A DNA stretch of 64,000 nucleotides from a virus. Below the pieces are notes generated by a model that saw only the letters and a program-made list of their open reading frames with translations, did not search any database and was not told where the DNA came from. Shown in pieces: positions 18,716 through 27,201 of this stretch. How positions within the stretch are numbered: the first letter of the stretch is position 1; every line of letters starts with the position of its first letter. A program made the position numbers and the translations under genes. Location: IMG/VR virus record IMGVR_UViG_3300020190_000035, positions 16,091 to 80,090 of that record; one strand, written 5' to 3'.

Positions 18716-19522
18716 TTACAATTTATATTCTTTACTATTTATTTTATTATGAACATCTTTAATTATATCTGGCATCCAAAATTTATGTGGATTTTCTTGT
18801 CCAACAATCTCTTTTTGCTCAAAAGAAGTTCCATAGCAAGATATGCTCAAGAATGCATATCTTTGTCCAAATGTTACTGGATAAACCTCATGCCTTCCCA
18901 TGTATGATGATGGATATATTGCTACACTGCCACTTTTGGGTGCATAAACATATGGAACATTCGGAAAATGAATTTGTCCACCCAAGTAAGAATAATCAGT
19001 CATTTCACTTTCGCTAGACACGCAGTCATTAAGATAGAGATTTATACTTGAGCTATTGTGCATTGATACTTGATTTCCCGTTTCTTTACCCCACTCATAT
19101 GGTACCTGATCGTCACAGTGTGGTCCTATTCTTTGACCATTTTCATATCCAGCTATATGACCAGTTGGTCTCCACCATGAAGTAGTCGCTGCATCAGGGA
19201 AATAACAGCAATATTCTACTAAAGCATCATAAACTGCATTTTCTAAATTGTCTACAAAATTAATATATTCCTTTGGTGTTTCTGTATAAAAATTTTGGCC
19301 TTTAGTGTCTAGATATCTCTGGGGCGCTTGTTGTACATCTTCTAATTTAAACTTAAATCCAGTTTTATTAACTGCATACTTTACTCCATTTTCTTCGTGG
19401 TAAGTAAATGTATCTTCTTGATTTTTGCGAATCCAATTTATATATTCAAACAAAAAATCTTGATCTATATCAATAACGTCTTCGCAAATTACAACTCCCA
19501 TTCCAATATGTCTTGACTTCAT
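18716..19522 (-). CDS. 2OG-Fe(II) dioxygenase (oxygenase 3, tandem array member)
   Basis: 268 residues. First-from-left of four paralogues that share WW-x(3)-GHI-x(2)-Y, G-x-H-x-D, Y-x-GG and P-K-x-G blocks. Ligands: H135-x-D137 and H211, 2OG Arg221. The N-terminal 100 residues form an accessory domain (GMGVVICEDVIDID, later YAVNKTGFKFKLEDV) that is also shared by the other three. An FPSNY-like block reads IYPSSYMGRHEV here. Cys105-Cys106 precede the core. Eight bases separate it from the next gene. Function is hydroxylation or oxidation of an unknown substrate. Confidence 0.88.
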   Translation of the reverse strand: MKSRHIGMGVVICEDVIDIDQDFLFEYINWIRKNQEDTFTYHEENGVKYAVNKTGFKFKLEDVQQAPQRYLDTKGQNFYTETPKEYINFVDNLENAVYDALVEYCCYFPDAATTSWWRPTGHIAGYENGQRIGPHCDDQVPYEWGKETGNQVSMHNSSSINLYLNDCVSSESEMTDYSYLGGQIHFPNVPYVYAPKSGSVAIYPSSYMGRHEVYPVTFGQRYAFLSISCYGTSFEQKEIVGQENPHKFWMPDIIKDVHNKINSKEYKL

Positions 19523-19530
19523 AATTTTCC

Positions 19531-20412
19531 TTAGTAATTTGACTTAGTAATATAATATTGTTCAGAGTTTTCTGAATACCCACATTCTTTAAGGTATCTC
19601 TGAAAATCCTCTCTAAGCGTTGACATATATACGTTAGTCGCCTTTTCTGCCAACTCTGGTTCGGTAACGGGGTCTGCAACATATTCGTGCACTGCTGGAT
19701 TTGGAGTTCCTTGACTATACCAACCTAGATAACTATATCTGAACCCATTGGTAACTGGTTTCACTTCATGAGCTGCCATATAATTCGATGGAAACATTAT
19801 TATATCTCCCTTTTTAGGAGAATAATCTATATTTAAGTAATTAAAGTAATGATGACCACCAGTATAATTTTGACTATTTAAATCCTCTTCGTTATCAACA
19901 GAATCATTGAAATAGACTAAACTAGTGAGGACATTTCTTAAAGCTAATTGATCTTTTGGTTCTAATATTCCATATATATAGTCTGCGCTTATATCAGAAT
20001 GAGAACCAAGATACACATTTTTTGGATACTGCAATATATGACCTTTTACTTTCCACCAAATACATTTATACGCTAGAGGAAAAATTTCCAGATATTGTAG
20101 GAGGCACTTATCTTTACATTGTTCTAAAAAGTTTAGAATTTCTTTTACATTTGAGTCATCTTTATAATGTATTGAACTAGCTCTCTTTGGCATTAAGTCT
20201 ATACTTGTTTTATTGAAGAAGTAACCACTTTTATTAACATATATTTCTTCACCAGTTTCTGGATCTATTCCAGGGCTATACATATCAGACCATTCCTCTT
20301 GGATTAATTGATCTGATTTTTTAATTAAATAATCCCAGTCTAATTGAATACAGTTTTCAAAAAGAACTACTCCACCACCAAGATTTTTAGGATCAACTTT
20401 ATTAAATAACAT
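19531..20412 (-). CDS. 2OG-Fe(II) dioxygenase (oxygenase 4, tandem array member)
   Basis: 293 residues. Ligands H138-x-D140 (LGSHSDIS), H215 (YMAAHEVKPV) and 2OG Arg225. The accessory N-terminal domain (GGGVVLFENCIQLDWDYL, then YVNKSGYFFNKTSIDLMP) and the WWKVKGHILQY block match its array neighbours. It overlaps the upstream gene by 11 bp, a sign of translational coupling. All catalytic residues are kept, so it should be active. Confidence 0.88.
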   Translation of the reverse strand: MLFNKVDPKNLGGGVVLFENCIQLDWDYLIKKSDQLIQEEWSDMYSPGIDPETGEEIYVNKSGYFFNKTSIDLMPKRASSIHYKDDSNVKEILNFLEQCKDKCLLQYLEIFPLAYKCIWWKVKGHILQYPKNVYLGSHSDISADYIYGILEPKDQLALRNVLTSLVYFNDSVDNEEDLNSQNYTGGHHYFNYLNIDYSPKKGDIIMFPSNYMAAHEVKPVTNGFRYSYLGWYSQGTPNPAVHEYVADPVTEPELAEKATNVYMSTLREDFQRYLKECGYSENSEQYYITKSNY

Positions 20413-21337
20413 TTTTTATAATTTCCCTATTGGTATCATGACTTGTCATGGGTCTTTTAACTGCTTCAGTTAAATACGTATTTTTTTCTGAGTATATATC
20501 AATATTTCTTTTTTTAAGATGGTCAATATAATCATCCATTATGGATGGCATCCAGACTTGACCACTATCTATTACATCAGAAGGCTGCCTTATATTTACT
20601 CCGACTTTTTCATCGTTTGATCCTTGCGCAAAATATCCAACATATGCATATCTTTCTCCATGTTGACATTCAAGCACTCTGTGTGTGCCCAAATAATTAG
20701 AAGGAAACATAAGAACATCTCCAGCTTTTGGAGAATATTTATAGTCTGCATAAGGAAAGTATATTTCGCCACCAACGTAATCATAATTATTTTTGATTAG
20801 TTCAACAGATTCAACAGAATTATTAAAATAAATTAAACCACCAAGAACATTTCTGATAGCAAGTTGCTGATCTGGTTCTGCTCCTGGCTGATAATTAACA
20901 TCATTATCACAATGTATACCAAACTTTGCGCCAGGGCCATATCCAACTATATGGCCCTGAGTTCTCCACCACAAACATGGGATCATCATTGGAAAAAATT
21001 CCACATATCTCAACATACAGTTGTACAAAACTTCTTCACATATCTTAAAAAATTTAAAATATTTACTATCTAATGTTTTATCTTCAAGAAAATTCATTAT
21101 GTGGTTGCACGATATGTTAATGTCCTCTAATGAATATCTATGACCGCTTCTGTTTATTGCATACAGAGGATTTTCATCTTCATCTTTTATGTAAGTAAAA
21201 TCTTGCTCAAGCGCTGTTTGTCTTAGTGAGGCTGCAAAATCTATTATAAAAGAATAATCTTCCATTGGTATAACATTCTTAAACAGAATGATTCCCATGT
21301 CGTGTTTTTCTATATTATCTTCTTTAACATCAAACAT
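20402..21337 (-). CDS. 2OG-Fe(II) dioxygenase (oxygenase 5, tandem array member)
   Basis: 311 residues. Ligands H142-x-D144 (FGIHCDND), H219 (YLGTHRVLE) and 2OG Arg229. Shares MGIILFKNVIPMEDYSF at the start, YAINRSGHRYSLEDI, WWRTQGHIVGY and SPKAGDVLMFPSNY with the other three array members. A charged C-terminal tail of about 55 residues follows the core. Seven bp separate it from oxygenase 6 upstream. The array most likely arose by tandem duplication; spread of identity suggests the copies have been kept for different substrates rather than as recent duplicates. Confidence 0.88.
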   Translation of the reverse strand: MFDVKEDNIEKHDMGIILFKNVIPMEDYSFIIDFAASLRQTALEQDFTYIKDEDENPLYAINRSGHRYSLEDINISCNHIMNFLEDKTLDSKYFKFFKICEEVLYNCMLRYVEFFPMMIPCLWWRTQGHIVGYGPGAKFGIHCDNDVNYQPGAEPDQQLAIRNVLGGLIYFNNSVESVELIKNNYDYVGGEIYFPYADYKYSPKAGDVLMFPSNYLGTHRVLECQHGERYAYVGYFAQGSNDEKVGVNIRQPSDVIDSGQVWMPSIMDDYIDHLKKRNIDIYSEKNTYLTEAVKRPMTSHDTNREIIKNVI

Positions 21338-21343
21338 ATAATT

Positions 21344-22462
21344 TTACACCAATTTTGGTTCTGTTCCACATGGTCCTTCTGGAAGATCAACAGCTTGGGG
21401 TTCTTTATTCATTAAATCATTATCTTCAAAAGTAATTGTATCGTGACTTTGACCATATTGAGTAACCTCCCTACCCTGATACACTGGATTCCATCCTGCT
21501 TCTAGACCAAATTGTTCAGCTTTAGTCTCCCATCTAGAATATTCTGTTCTACAATACATTTCATAATCATCATAAATATTGTTCAACCAAACTGGTGGGC
21601 ACCATTCAAAACTCTCTTTTGGCTCAGTGATAACTATATTACACGATTGGTCTGAAGATCCTTGTCCAAAAAAGGTTAAATAGGAATATCTAACTCCTTT
21701 TCCCATTCTTTCTACGTCATGAGCTGCAACATAATTTGTTGGAAAAAATATTATATCTCCCTTTTTTGGTTTATAAGAAATTTTTAAGTGTACAAATCTT
21801 AAATTTCCACCAGTAAAATTCTTTCCATTTAATTCTTCCTCTGAGTCAACACAATCGTTTAAATAAATTAATGCACCACATGTTTGACGAGAGGCAACCA
21901 TCCCCTTAGGCATATATCTAATACCTTTAGTAACCTTATAGTTTGTGTCGTTATCTGCGTGACAACCCAATATTCCACCATCACCATATCTAAGAATATG
22001 ACCTCTAGTTTTCCACCAAATTGAACCTATCATCAAAGGATAGTAGTCTATATATTTAATAAGACTTTTGTATATTTGATCTTCTAAATAGATAAAGAAA
22101 TTTTTTATTTTCTCTTTTGTATTTGGATTTACAGGATCAAGTATTCTAACTGGTGCTGCTGGAACATCTTCCATTCGATACCTAAAACCATCTTCGTTAA
22201 TTCCATAAGTTACACCATCTATTTCTTTGTAATTCCATCTGGATTCATGGGCCTTTTGTGCTCTTTCGTCTATGTGGCTCAGAATAAGATTTTGATCAAT
22301 TTCAAAGGCGTTTTTTACAACTATGATACCTGGCGCAAGTTCTTCTGTCTCAAGCTTAGCTATTTCATTGATAACATTTTTATCAAACTCTGGAGACACT
22401 GGATATGCTTCTGAACTCATTCTAGACTCATCTCTTAAGAAGAATTCTTTGTTATCTTCCAT
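21344..22462 (-). CDS. 2OG-Fe(II) dioxygenase (oxygenase 6, longest array member)
   Basis: 372 residues, with about 40 extra N-terminal and about 95 extra C-terminal residues compared with the core. Ligands H168-x-D170 (LGCHADND), H248 (YVAAHDVERM) and 2OG Arg258. The blocks WWKTRGHILRY, FTGGNLRF and KPKKGDIIFFPTNY match oxygenases 3-5. The C-terminal tail is rich in Glu and aromatic residues (ending EGPCGTEPKLV). The start overlaps the stop of the glutathione-peroxidase-like gene by one base, so the redox gene and the oxygenase are translated together. Confidence 0.88.
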   Translation of the reverse strand: MEDNKEFFLRDESRMSSEAYPVSPEFDKNVINEIAKLETEELAPGIIVVKNAFEIDQNLILSHIDERAQKAHESRWNYKEIDGVTYGINEDGFRYRMEDVPAAPVRILDPVNPNTKEKIKNFFIYLEDQIYKSLIKYIDYYPLMIGSIWWKTRGHILRYGDGGILGCHADNDTNYKVTKGIRYMPKGMVASRQTCGALIYLNDCVDSEEELNGKNFTGGNLRFVHLKISYKPKKGDIIFFPTNYVAAHDVERMGKGVRYSYLTFFGQGSSDQSCNIVITEPKESFEWCPPVWLNNIYDDYEMYCRTEYSRWETKAEQFGLEAGWNPVYQGREVTQYGQSHDTITFEDNDLMNKEPQAVDLPEGPCGTEPKLV

Positions 22463-23076
22463 TATCCTAAGACCTCATCTATTGCTTCTCTTACTGTCCA
22501 TCCTGCACCTTGAATTCTGGGAATTGTATCTAGAGGCATATCTTGCCAATTGAATCTAGACATCATAATGCCATCTCTACTTACTAAGAACTTTTCATAA
22601 TTATGAGATATCCTAGCTATAGCTTGCCCTGCTAAATTTTGCCCCATTATTGCTTGATCAGAAGCGTCTGCTTTACTATCGGAATATGCTCTTTTTTCAT
22701 AACCTTTTAAGGCTGAAAATAATGGGTGCTCATTTTTTCCATTTACTTCAACTTTTTCTAGAATTGGAAAAGTAACAAATGAATAATTATCTTTTATAAA
22801 ATTATCAATTTCTTCATTAGTTCCTGGTTCCATAAAGCCAAATTGGTTACATGGAAATCCCAATACAGAAAAGCCTCTGTCTTTAAATTCTTCATGTACG
22901 TGTTGTAGTTGCCATAATTGTCTACATGTTCTTGCGTAGGACCAAAACTTTGAGCATTGTGGACTATATCCATACTTACTAGATATATTGACCATTAAAG
23001 TAATTTTACCACGAAAATTAGATAGATAATTATTTTCACCAGTAATAGAATTTATTTGTATATCATAAACAGACAT
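22462..23076 (-). CDS. Glutathione peroxidase-like protein lacking the catalytic Cys
   Basis: 204 residues of the thioredoxin-fold GPx family. GFSVLGFPCNQFGFMEPGTNEEI (quoted in parts: GFSVLGFPCNQFG, then EPGTNEEI) is the family signature, and YEKFLVSRDG matches the usual WNFxKFLVxxxG strand. The peroxidatic site, normally SKCG or Sec, reads SKYG here with Tyr35. The tetrad Trp is replaced (HNY at 158-160). Gln78 of FPCNQF remains. Cys41, Cys51 and Cys76 are present and could take over. The Tyr codon is TAT, so selenocysteine is excluded. It has a 10-residue insert near residue 45. It may be inactive as a peroxidase or work as a thiol-binding or chaperone fold. Confidence 0.8.
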   Translation of the reverse strand: MSVYDIQINSITGENNYLSNFRGKITLMVNISSKYGYSPQCSKFWSYARTCRQLWQLQHVHEEFKDRGFSVLGFPCNQFGFMEPGTNEEIDNFIKDNYSFVTFPILEKVEVNGKNEHPLFSALKGYEKRAYSDSKADASDQAIMGQNLAGQAIARISHNYEKFLVSRDGIMMSRFNWQDMPLDTIPRIQGAGWTVREAIDEVLG

Positions 23077-23384
23077 TATTTTTCTCCAACAAAATTTACT
23101 TGTAAATAATTGTCAACTTTTATTTGACCAAAAAGATTATCATCATCCAACGATAGGTTCATGGTCAATGTACAAGGTATGGGGAATTCAGTTTTTCCAA
23201 CCAGCATTATGAAATTTTTTGTGTTATTTTTTTGCTGAAGATTAACAAAGCCTTTTTCATTATATATTTTATAATGAGCTATATTATCTAATATAGATAT
23301 ATCAAAATAACATTCTTCTTCTCCAAATGGTGTATCTATTTTAAGATTCCATTTACCTAAAAAATTTTTATTATATTCATCCAT
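23076..23384 (-). CDS. Small beta-rich protein of unknown function
   Basis: 102 residues with alternating polar and hydrophobic residues (GKWNLKIDTPFGEEECYFDI, then NFIMLVGKTEFPIPCTLTMN), suggesting a small beta-barrel, perhaps lipocalin-like in size. Its start overlaps nothing upstream but its stop overlaps the start of the GPx-like gene by one base. An extended -10 (23392-23400) lies so close that the transcript would begin at or within a base or two of the ATG, so this may be a leaderless mRNA. No family recognised. Confidence 0.55.
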   Translation of the reverse strand: MDEYNKNFLGKWNLKIDTPFGEEECYFDISILDNIAHYKIYNEKGFVNLQQKNNTKNFIMLVGKTEFPIPCTLTMNLSLDDDNLFGQIKVDNYLQVNFVGEK

Positions 23385-23391
23385 AGATATA

Positions 23392-23400
23392 ATTATATCA
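23392..23400 (-). promoter_or_regulatory. Extended -10 promoter giving a probable leaderless mRNA
   Basis: Minus strand reads TGATATAAT. Seven nt downstream of the TATAAT hexamer is 23384-23385, which is the A of the ATG of the 102-residue gene. The promoter would drive that gene, the GPx-like gene and the oxygenase array to its left. Confidence 0.55.
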
Positions 23401-23407
23401 CAAAGTC

Positions 23408-24079
23408 CTATTCGTAATAGAAACTTCCATTAGATAATGCTAGAGGTGGATTATCCTTATGCCAAAGATTAACAACAAGCACTTGTCTTATTCCAGACTT
23501 TGACCCAACTGTATTGTGTAATACATGACCGGCATCAAAAAAAATAGCTCTATTTCCTTTGTAGGCTATTTTTTCTCTATCTTTTTTTAAAGATATATAT
23601 TTTTTAATATATTTTTTTTCTAGTATATTTTTTTTGCCATCTTCTAATGTTTTTTTATGAATTTCTAAAAATCCACCATCTTCATTTTCTTTGCCATAAA
23701 AAACACAACCATATATTGGTCCTTTAAAAATTTTTGATTCTGCGTAAAGAAATGTATCTTCATCTACATGAATGTCTAAATATTGTCCTGGAAGATAAGT
23801 TCTTGTCCAATATTCAAATCCCAAAATATCATTTAGATCCCAAATCATTAGATCTTTCCATAAAGATTGGATAACTTTTTTCTTTAAAGTATTAGCTGGA
23901 GTTCTCCACCAGCCATCCCAAAACATGTATGGGGCAAAGCAGTCGCTTTTTTCATCATGATATGAATTTAGATGTTCTGCTATTTTTTCTCCATAATTCA
24001 TTATCTCGGGAAAAAAAAGATTGTCAGAAATTACTTCCTCATATGTATCTTGATCTAAACAATTGTCTTTTATCAACAT
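23408..24079 (-). CDS. 2OG-Fe(II) dioxygenase (oxygenase 7, distinct subtype)
   Basis: 223 residues. Ligands H104-x-D106 (YLDIHVDEDT), H188 (GHVLHNTVG) and 2OG Arg198 (SGIRQVLVVNLW). The motif spacing is longer than in the array members because of a Lys-rich insert between strands (LEDGKKNILEKKYIKKY). It lacks the WW...GHI domain and the FPSNY block, so it belongs to a different subgroup. It overlaps no neighbour; a promoter lies just downstream of its stop. Substrate unknown. Confidence 0.83.
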   Translation of the reverse strand: MLIKDNCLDQDTYEEVISDNLFFPEIMNYGEKIAEHLNSYHDEKSDCFAPYMFWDGWWRTPANTLKKKVIQSLWKDLMIWDLNDILGFEYWTRTYLPGQYLDIHVDEDTFLYAESKIFKGPIYGCVFYGKENEDGGFLEIHKKTLEDGKKNILEKKYIKKYISLKKDREKIAYKGNRAIFFDAGHVLHNTVGSKSGIRQVLVVNLWHKDNPPLALSNGSFYYE

Positions 24080-24095
24080 GTAAATTGAAATTATT

Positions 24096-25307
24096 TTACT
24101 GATCTTCTTCTTCTGAAGATTCTTGCTCAGAAAAATTCATTGGTTGAATAATTTGATTCAAATAATTTTTAACTGATTTTTTTTCTGTTCTAGAAAAATA
24201 TTTAAGAACAATATCTTCTATAGTATTGTTTTTTCTTCTATCGTCTAAATAGTCAGATGAATTGTATATCATATCCAATATATCAACACTTGAAACTGTT
24301 TCTAAATCTAGTGAGTTATTTACTGCAAATTCATATATCTTAGATTCAAAAAATTCCTTTTCTTTATCGATAATTGATTGTGGAATAGATATTGGTAGAG
24401 GAAAATTTTCTAACAATGAAGATAATGTTCTGTATCTTATGTTTAACATAAACCATTTTTTGAATTTTGAACCAAGCTCAGCTGGCTCAACTATTGACTG
24501 TCTAGGATCTTCATTTCCATTAAAATAATGCTCTAATACAGTACTTGGCTGAGAATCAATTAATTCTTGTATTGCATCTGATGGAATATCCCAATCTTGA
24601 AATGCTTTTTTGCATTTTATTGCAATTGTGTCATTTGAATTCCATGGATCTTCCGCCAAGATAGACCATTGATATGCCATTTTTAAAATATGTGGGAAAG
24701 TCTGAGACATAAAAACTCTACCTGGCCAATCTTTATACGCCCTATCAGTAATTGATCCATGTGTTAATTTTGCAATATAAAGGTTAGACATTGATGCTAA
24801 AACCAACTGCCAACCAAGTACGCCGTCATTTCCAAGATAATCTCTATCTACAATATCTGGTGCACCTTCTTTATTAGCATCTGCGAACGGCATAGATGCA
24901 TAGTTATCATCGATCAAATCACATCTTCTCTTTGGATCTATGGCTGACCCAAACCATTCACCATGTTCATCTTCTGATACATTAGCAACGGAGTTGTGAA
25001 GTATAAAAGTGTGAGACTCTTTATCGTAATCTCCACTTAGAATATCCTCAAGTGACTCAAATGTTTCAGCGTTTATATCTTGTGAATAATTTTCTGATTT
25101 AATTCTATAAACAAATTCAGTTTTGAAAAAAAACATTTTTGTAAAGGCTATTAGAACATGATCTTCAATTTCATATAAATCATAATGAAATAACTCTTTT
25201 AGACCACTTGAATGAACTGTATATATGCCAAAATCTTCTTTAATATCAGTTATGGCATAACATGCATATAGCGATGGATCGTAATTTTCTACATTTTTAT
25301 AAATCAT
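24096..25307 (-). CDS. Unknown 403-aa protein of the oxygenase cluster
   Basis: I do not recognise a family. The N-terminal half is beta-rich (YACYAITDIKEDFGIYTVH), the middle has Trp/Asp-rich segments (GVLGWQLVLASMSN, KDWPGRVFMSQTFPH, SILAEDPWNSND), and the C-terminal 120 residues are helical and charged, ending in an acidic tail (SSEEEDQ). No signal peptide or membrane segment. It lies between oxygenase 7 and two small acidic proteins. Its role could be a substrate, a scaffold or an accessory factor for the oxygenases; nothing in the sequence decides this. Confidence 0.5.
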   Translation of the reverse strand: MIYKNVENYDPSLYACYAITDIKEDFGIYTVHSSGLKELFHYDLYEIEDHVLIAFTKMFFFKTEFVYRIKSENYSQDINAETFESLEDILSGDYDKESHTFILHNSVANVSEDEHGEWFGSAIDPKRRCDLIDDNYASMPFADANKEGAPDIVDRDYLGNDGVLGWQLVLASMSNLYIAKLTHGSITDRAYKDWPGRVFMSQTFPHILKMAYQWSILAEDPWNSNDTIAIKCKKAFQDWDIPSDAIQELIDSQPSTVLEHYFNGNEDPRQSIVEPAELGSKFKKWFMLNIRYRTLSSLLENFPLPISIPQSIIDKEKEFFESKIYEFAVNNSLDLETVSSVDILDMIYNSSDYLDDRRKNNTIEDIVLKYFSRTEKKSVKNYLNQIIQPMNFSEQESSEEEDQ

Positions 25308-25326
25308 TGAAAATTTAATCTTCCTT

Positions 25327-25572
25327 TTAATTAATTAAATTGGATAATTCTTTAATTTTTTCTTCTACTTTTTTAATTTTTAAAATTAATTCTTTTATAT
25401 AAAATTCAGACATTTTATCTTCCTCTGGAATAAAATTATCTATATCAAAACTTTCTGGATCTTTACCTATTGCGCACAATCTTTGTATTAAATCTTTTTC
25501 AAAAGATTTTTTTGTCTGTTTATATGTAAGTAGCTTTTCTTCTAGAGTCAAAGAAAAATTCATTTTATTCAT
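25327..25572 (-). CDS. Small acidic helical protein (paralogue A)
   Basis: 81 residues, helical, with a conserved centre GKDPESFDIDNFIPEED and a C-terminal Lys/Glu helix (LILKIKKVEEKIKELSNLIN) that looks like a short coiled coil. The upstream gene encodes a relative with the same layout (SGLDPDDFDPDSF and a C-terminal helix). The two overlap by 8 bp. No known family; the pattern suggests a small dimerising adaptor. Confidence 0.55.
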   Translation of the reverse strand: MNKMNFSLTLEEKLLTYKQTKKSFEKDLIQRLCAIGKDPESFDIDNFIPEEDKMSEFYIKELILKIKKVEEKIKELSNLIN

Positions 25573-25822
25573 TTTCCAATTGATTGATTTTGTTTTTTAT
25601 ATTAACATAGACCTCAGTGTGTAACTTTAAAATAAGTAAGTTTGAATATGTATCAATAGATTCATCTATCTCTTCAAATGACCCAAGAAAAGAATCAGGA
25701 TCAAAATCATCAGGATCTAACCCAGATTCTAGAATCTTTTCAAGAATTGCTTGCTCTCGAGAAATCAGAACTTTGTTATAAACTTCTAATTTTGTTTCTT
25801 TTTTTAAGTTTGAAAAATTCAT
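25565..25822 (-). CDS. Small acidic helical protein (paralogue B)
   Basis: 85 residues, starts MNFSNLKKE (paralogue A has an internal MNFSLTLEE near its start). Both have a helix, then a (G)-x-D-P-x-x-F-D-x-D-x-F loop, then a helix ending Lys/Asn-rich. The acidic loop resembles a calcium- or protein-binding turn but is not an EF hand. A sigma-70-type promoter is visible upstream (25857-25884). Confidence 0.55.
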   Translation of the reverse strand: MNFSNLKKETKLEVYNKVLISREQAILEKILESGLDPDDFDPDSFLGSFEEIDESIDTYSNLLILKLHTEVYVNIKNKINQLENE

Positions 25823-25856
25823 TTATTAATATCTCTTTTCTACTCTGATCTTAGCT

Positions 25857-25884
25857 ATAGTACTGCTAAAATGAATACAATCAA
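25857..25884 (-). promoter_or_regulatory. Sigma-70-like promoter inside the oxygenase cluster
   Basis: Minus strand has TTGATT (25879-25884), a 16-bp spacer and TACTAT (25857-25862). Predicted start near 25850, leader about 28 nt to the ATG at 25822. It lies in a 64-bp gap after the DUF6065-like gene. Confidence 0.45.
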
Positions 25885-25886
25885 TC

Positions 25887-26585
25887 CTATTCTGGTTCCT
25901 TAAACTTTGGTAGACCTTCCGTTTTTGGACCTATTGTATTACCTTTTTCGTCTAGACCAGTTCTGATTCCATTCATCCAAGTCCATGGTTGTTCATGTAG
26001 TTTTTTCATTTTTGCATCACCGTATGCTTGTCTTTTTTCCATTAATTCTTTTTTATCCCATAAATTTTCTATTGAAAAATCTACTTCTTGTAGTAGGTTG
26101 TTTGGATAAATATTAAAGAACATAAATGGCGTGCCGCTTTTAAAAATTACTGGCTCACCAATTTTTGTAATTTTCCAATTCATATTAAACTCATCTGGCC
26201 ACCAAGAACTAGGTATGCTTGCAGACAAAGGAACTGCTCCATCAACGAAATAATTTGGAGATCCAGTGATCCAAGTATCGTACCCTTCCTCTGTATTGAT
26301 TGCCCATCCGGTAGCAAATGACATAATACCTATTATTGATGGTATTACAACAGGTCTGCCATTTAAAAATTCTCCGTCAAGGACTTTTGGAGGAGAATTT
26401 CCACCATCCCACTGAACCACCACATCTTGCTGAAGAATTAATTCCCATCCATTAACATTTGCTGCTGACATTGGCAAGCATCTATACGCATGTTTGTTGT
26501 ACGTTTCGTCCATCCAATCTCTTTTGAGTCTGGATTGCTTAATGCTAGGCGGATTCTGATGAGTTTTCGTTAATGTTACTTTCAT
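25887..26585 (-). CDS. DUF6065-like protein
   Basis: 232 residues from the ATG at 26585; an in-frame GTG at 26597 is the longer choice. The run KRDWMDETYNKHAYRCLPMS, followed by ANVNGWELI and VQWDGG, matches what I recall of the DUF6065 family, seen in bacteria and viruses often near oxygenases and sugar genes. Later motifs are SWWPDEFNMNW and GTPFMFFNIYP. Function of the family is not known to me. Its start lies inside the end of the second GPx-like gene (about 40 bp overlap), so the two are coupled. Confidence 0.55.
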   Translation of the reverse strand: MKVTLTKTHQNPPSIKQSRLKRDWMDETYNKHAYRCLPMSAANVNGWELILQQDVVVQWDGGNSPPKVLDGEFLNGRPVVIPSIIGIMSFATGWAINTEEGYDTWITGSPNYFVDGAVPLSASIPSSWWPDEFNMNWKITKIGEPVIFKSGTPFMFFNIYPNNLLQEVDFSIENLWDKKELMEKRQAYGDAKMKKLHEQPWTWMNGIRTGLDEKGNTIGPKTEGLPKFKEPE

Positions 26586-27201
26586 TATAGCTTTCACTTA
26601 ATAATTTTTCTATGGTTTTTTTTATATTATTTAATGCTTGTTCAGAATTAGTTTGCCTATTACCACTATTAAATGCCAAATCTAATAAATCAGAATTGCA
26701 AAATCTTACATATCTTTGACCGTCTCTAGAAACAATAAATTTTTCAAAGTTTCCATGAACTGGGTCTCTATTCTTTTGAAATTGTTCATATAGTGCATGT
26801 TGTTTTCCGCTAACTTCATAATAACTTAATTTACAATTTTCATTTAATATATTTACCATTTCAGAAAATGGTAAATCCGTATCATACAATACTTTCATAT
26901 GATCTCTCATGTTTTCTGCACTTGTGTTTGAATCAGCAAATTCTCCATAGGCGTCTTGACAAAAATCAATACTTGGAATTGCTAGAACTTCAAACCCCTG
27001 ATCCCTATACTCATTATAGAGATTTTGAATAATGGGATACTGTGCTGAATTTGCACATTCTCCAGTAACATTGACTATCATTGTTACTTTTCCCTTTAAT
27101 TCATGAAGAATATTTTTTTTACCGTCTATTGAATTAAGGTCAATAGTATATATATTAGTTTCGGCTTGCTCAACTATTGATTCTTCTGAGTTTTGTTCCA
27201 T
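26545..27201 (-). CDS. Divergent glutathione peroxidase-like protein with catalytic Cys
   Basis: 218 residues. The fold is recognisable from GKVTMIVNVTGECANSAQY (position of SKCGFTPQY; Cys49 is kept), YRDQGFEVLAIPS, and NFEKFIVSRDGQRYVRF near residue 151. The FPCNQFG block is lost (IPSIDFC), so the Gln of the catalytic tetrad is missing, and the Trp before NF is also missing. It thus complements the other GPx-like gene, which lost Cys but kept Gln. It starts inside the end of oxygenase 8 (32 bp overlap). The N-terminal 15 residues are Glu-rich. Activity with a thiol donor is possible but unproven. Confidence 0.7.
   Translation of the reverse strand: MEQNSEESIVEQAETNIYTIDLNSIDGKKNILHELKGKVTMIVNVTGECANSAQYPIIQNLYNEYRDQGFEVLAIPSIDFCQDAYGEFADSNTSAENMRDHMKVLYDTDLPFSEMVNILNENCKLSYYEVSGKQHALYEQFQKNRDPVHGNFEKFIVSRDGQRYVRFCNSDLLDLAFNSGNRQTNSEQALNNIKKTIEKLLSESYNESNINENSSESA

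Noticed and set aside
22462-23076. Selenocysteine at the GPx active site
   Set aside because: The codon is TAT (Tyr), not TGA, and no SECIS-like element is needed.
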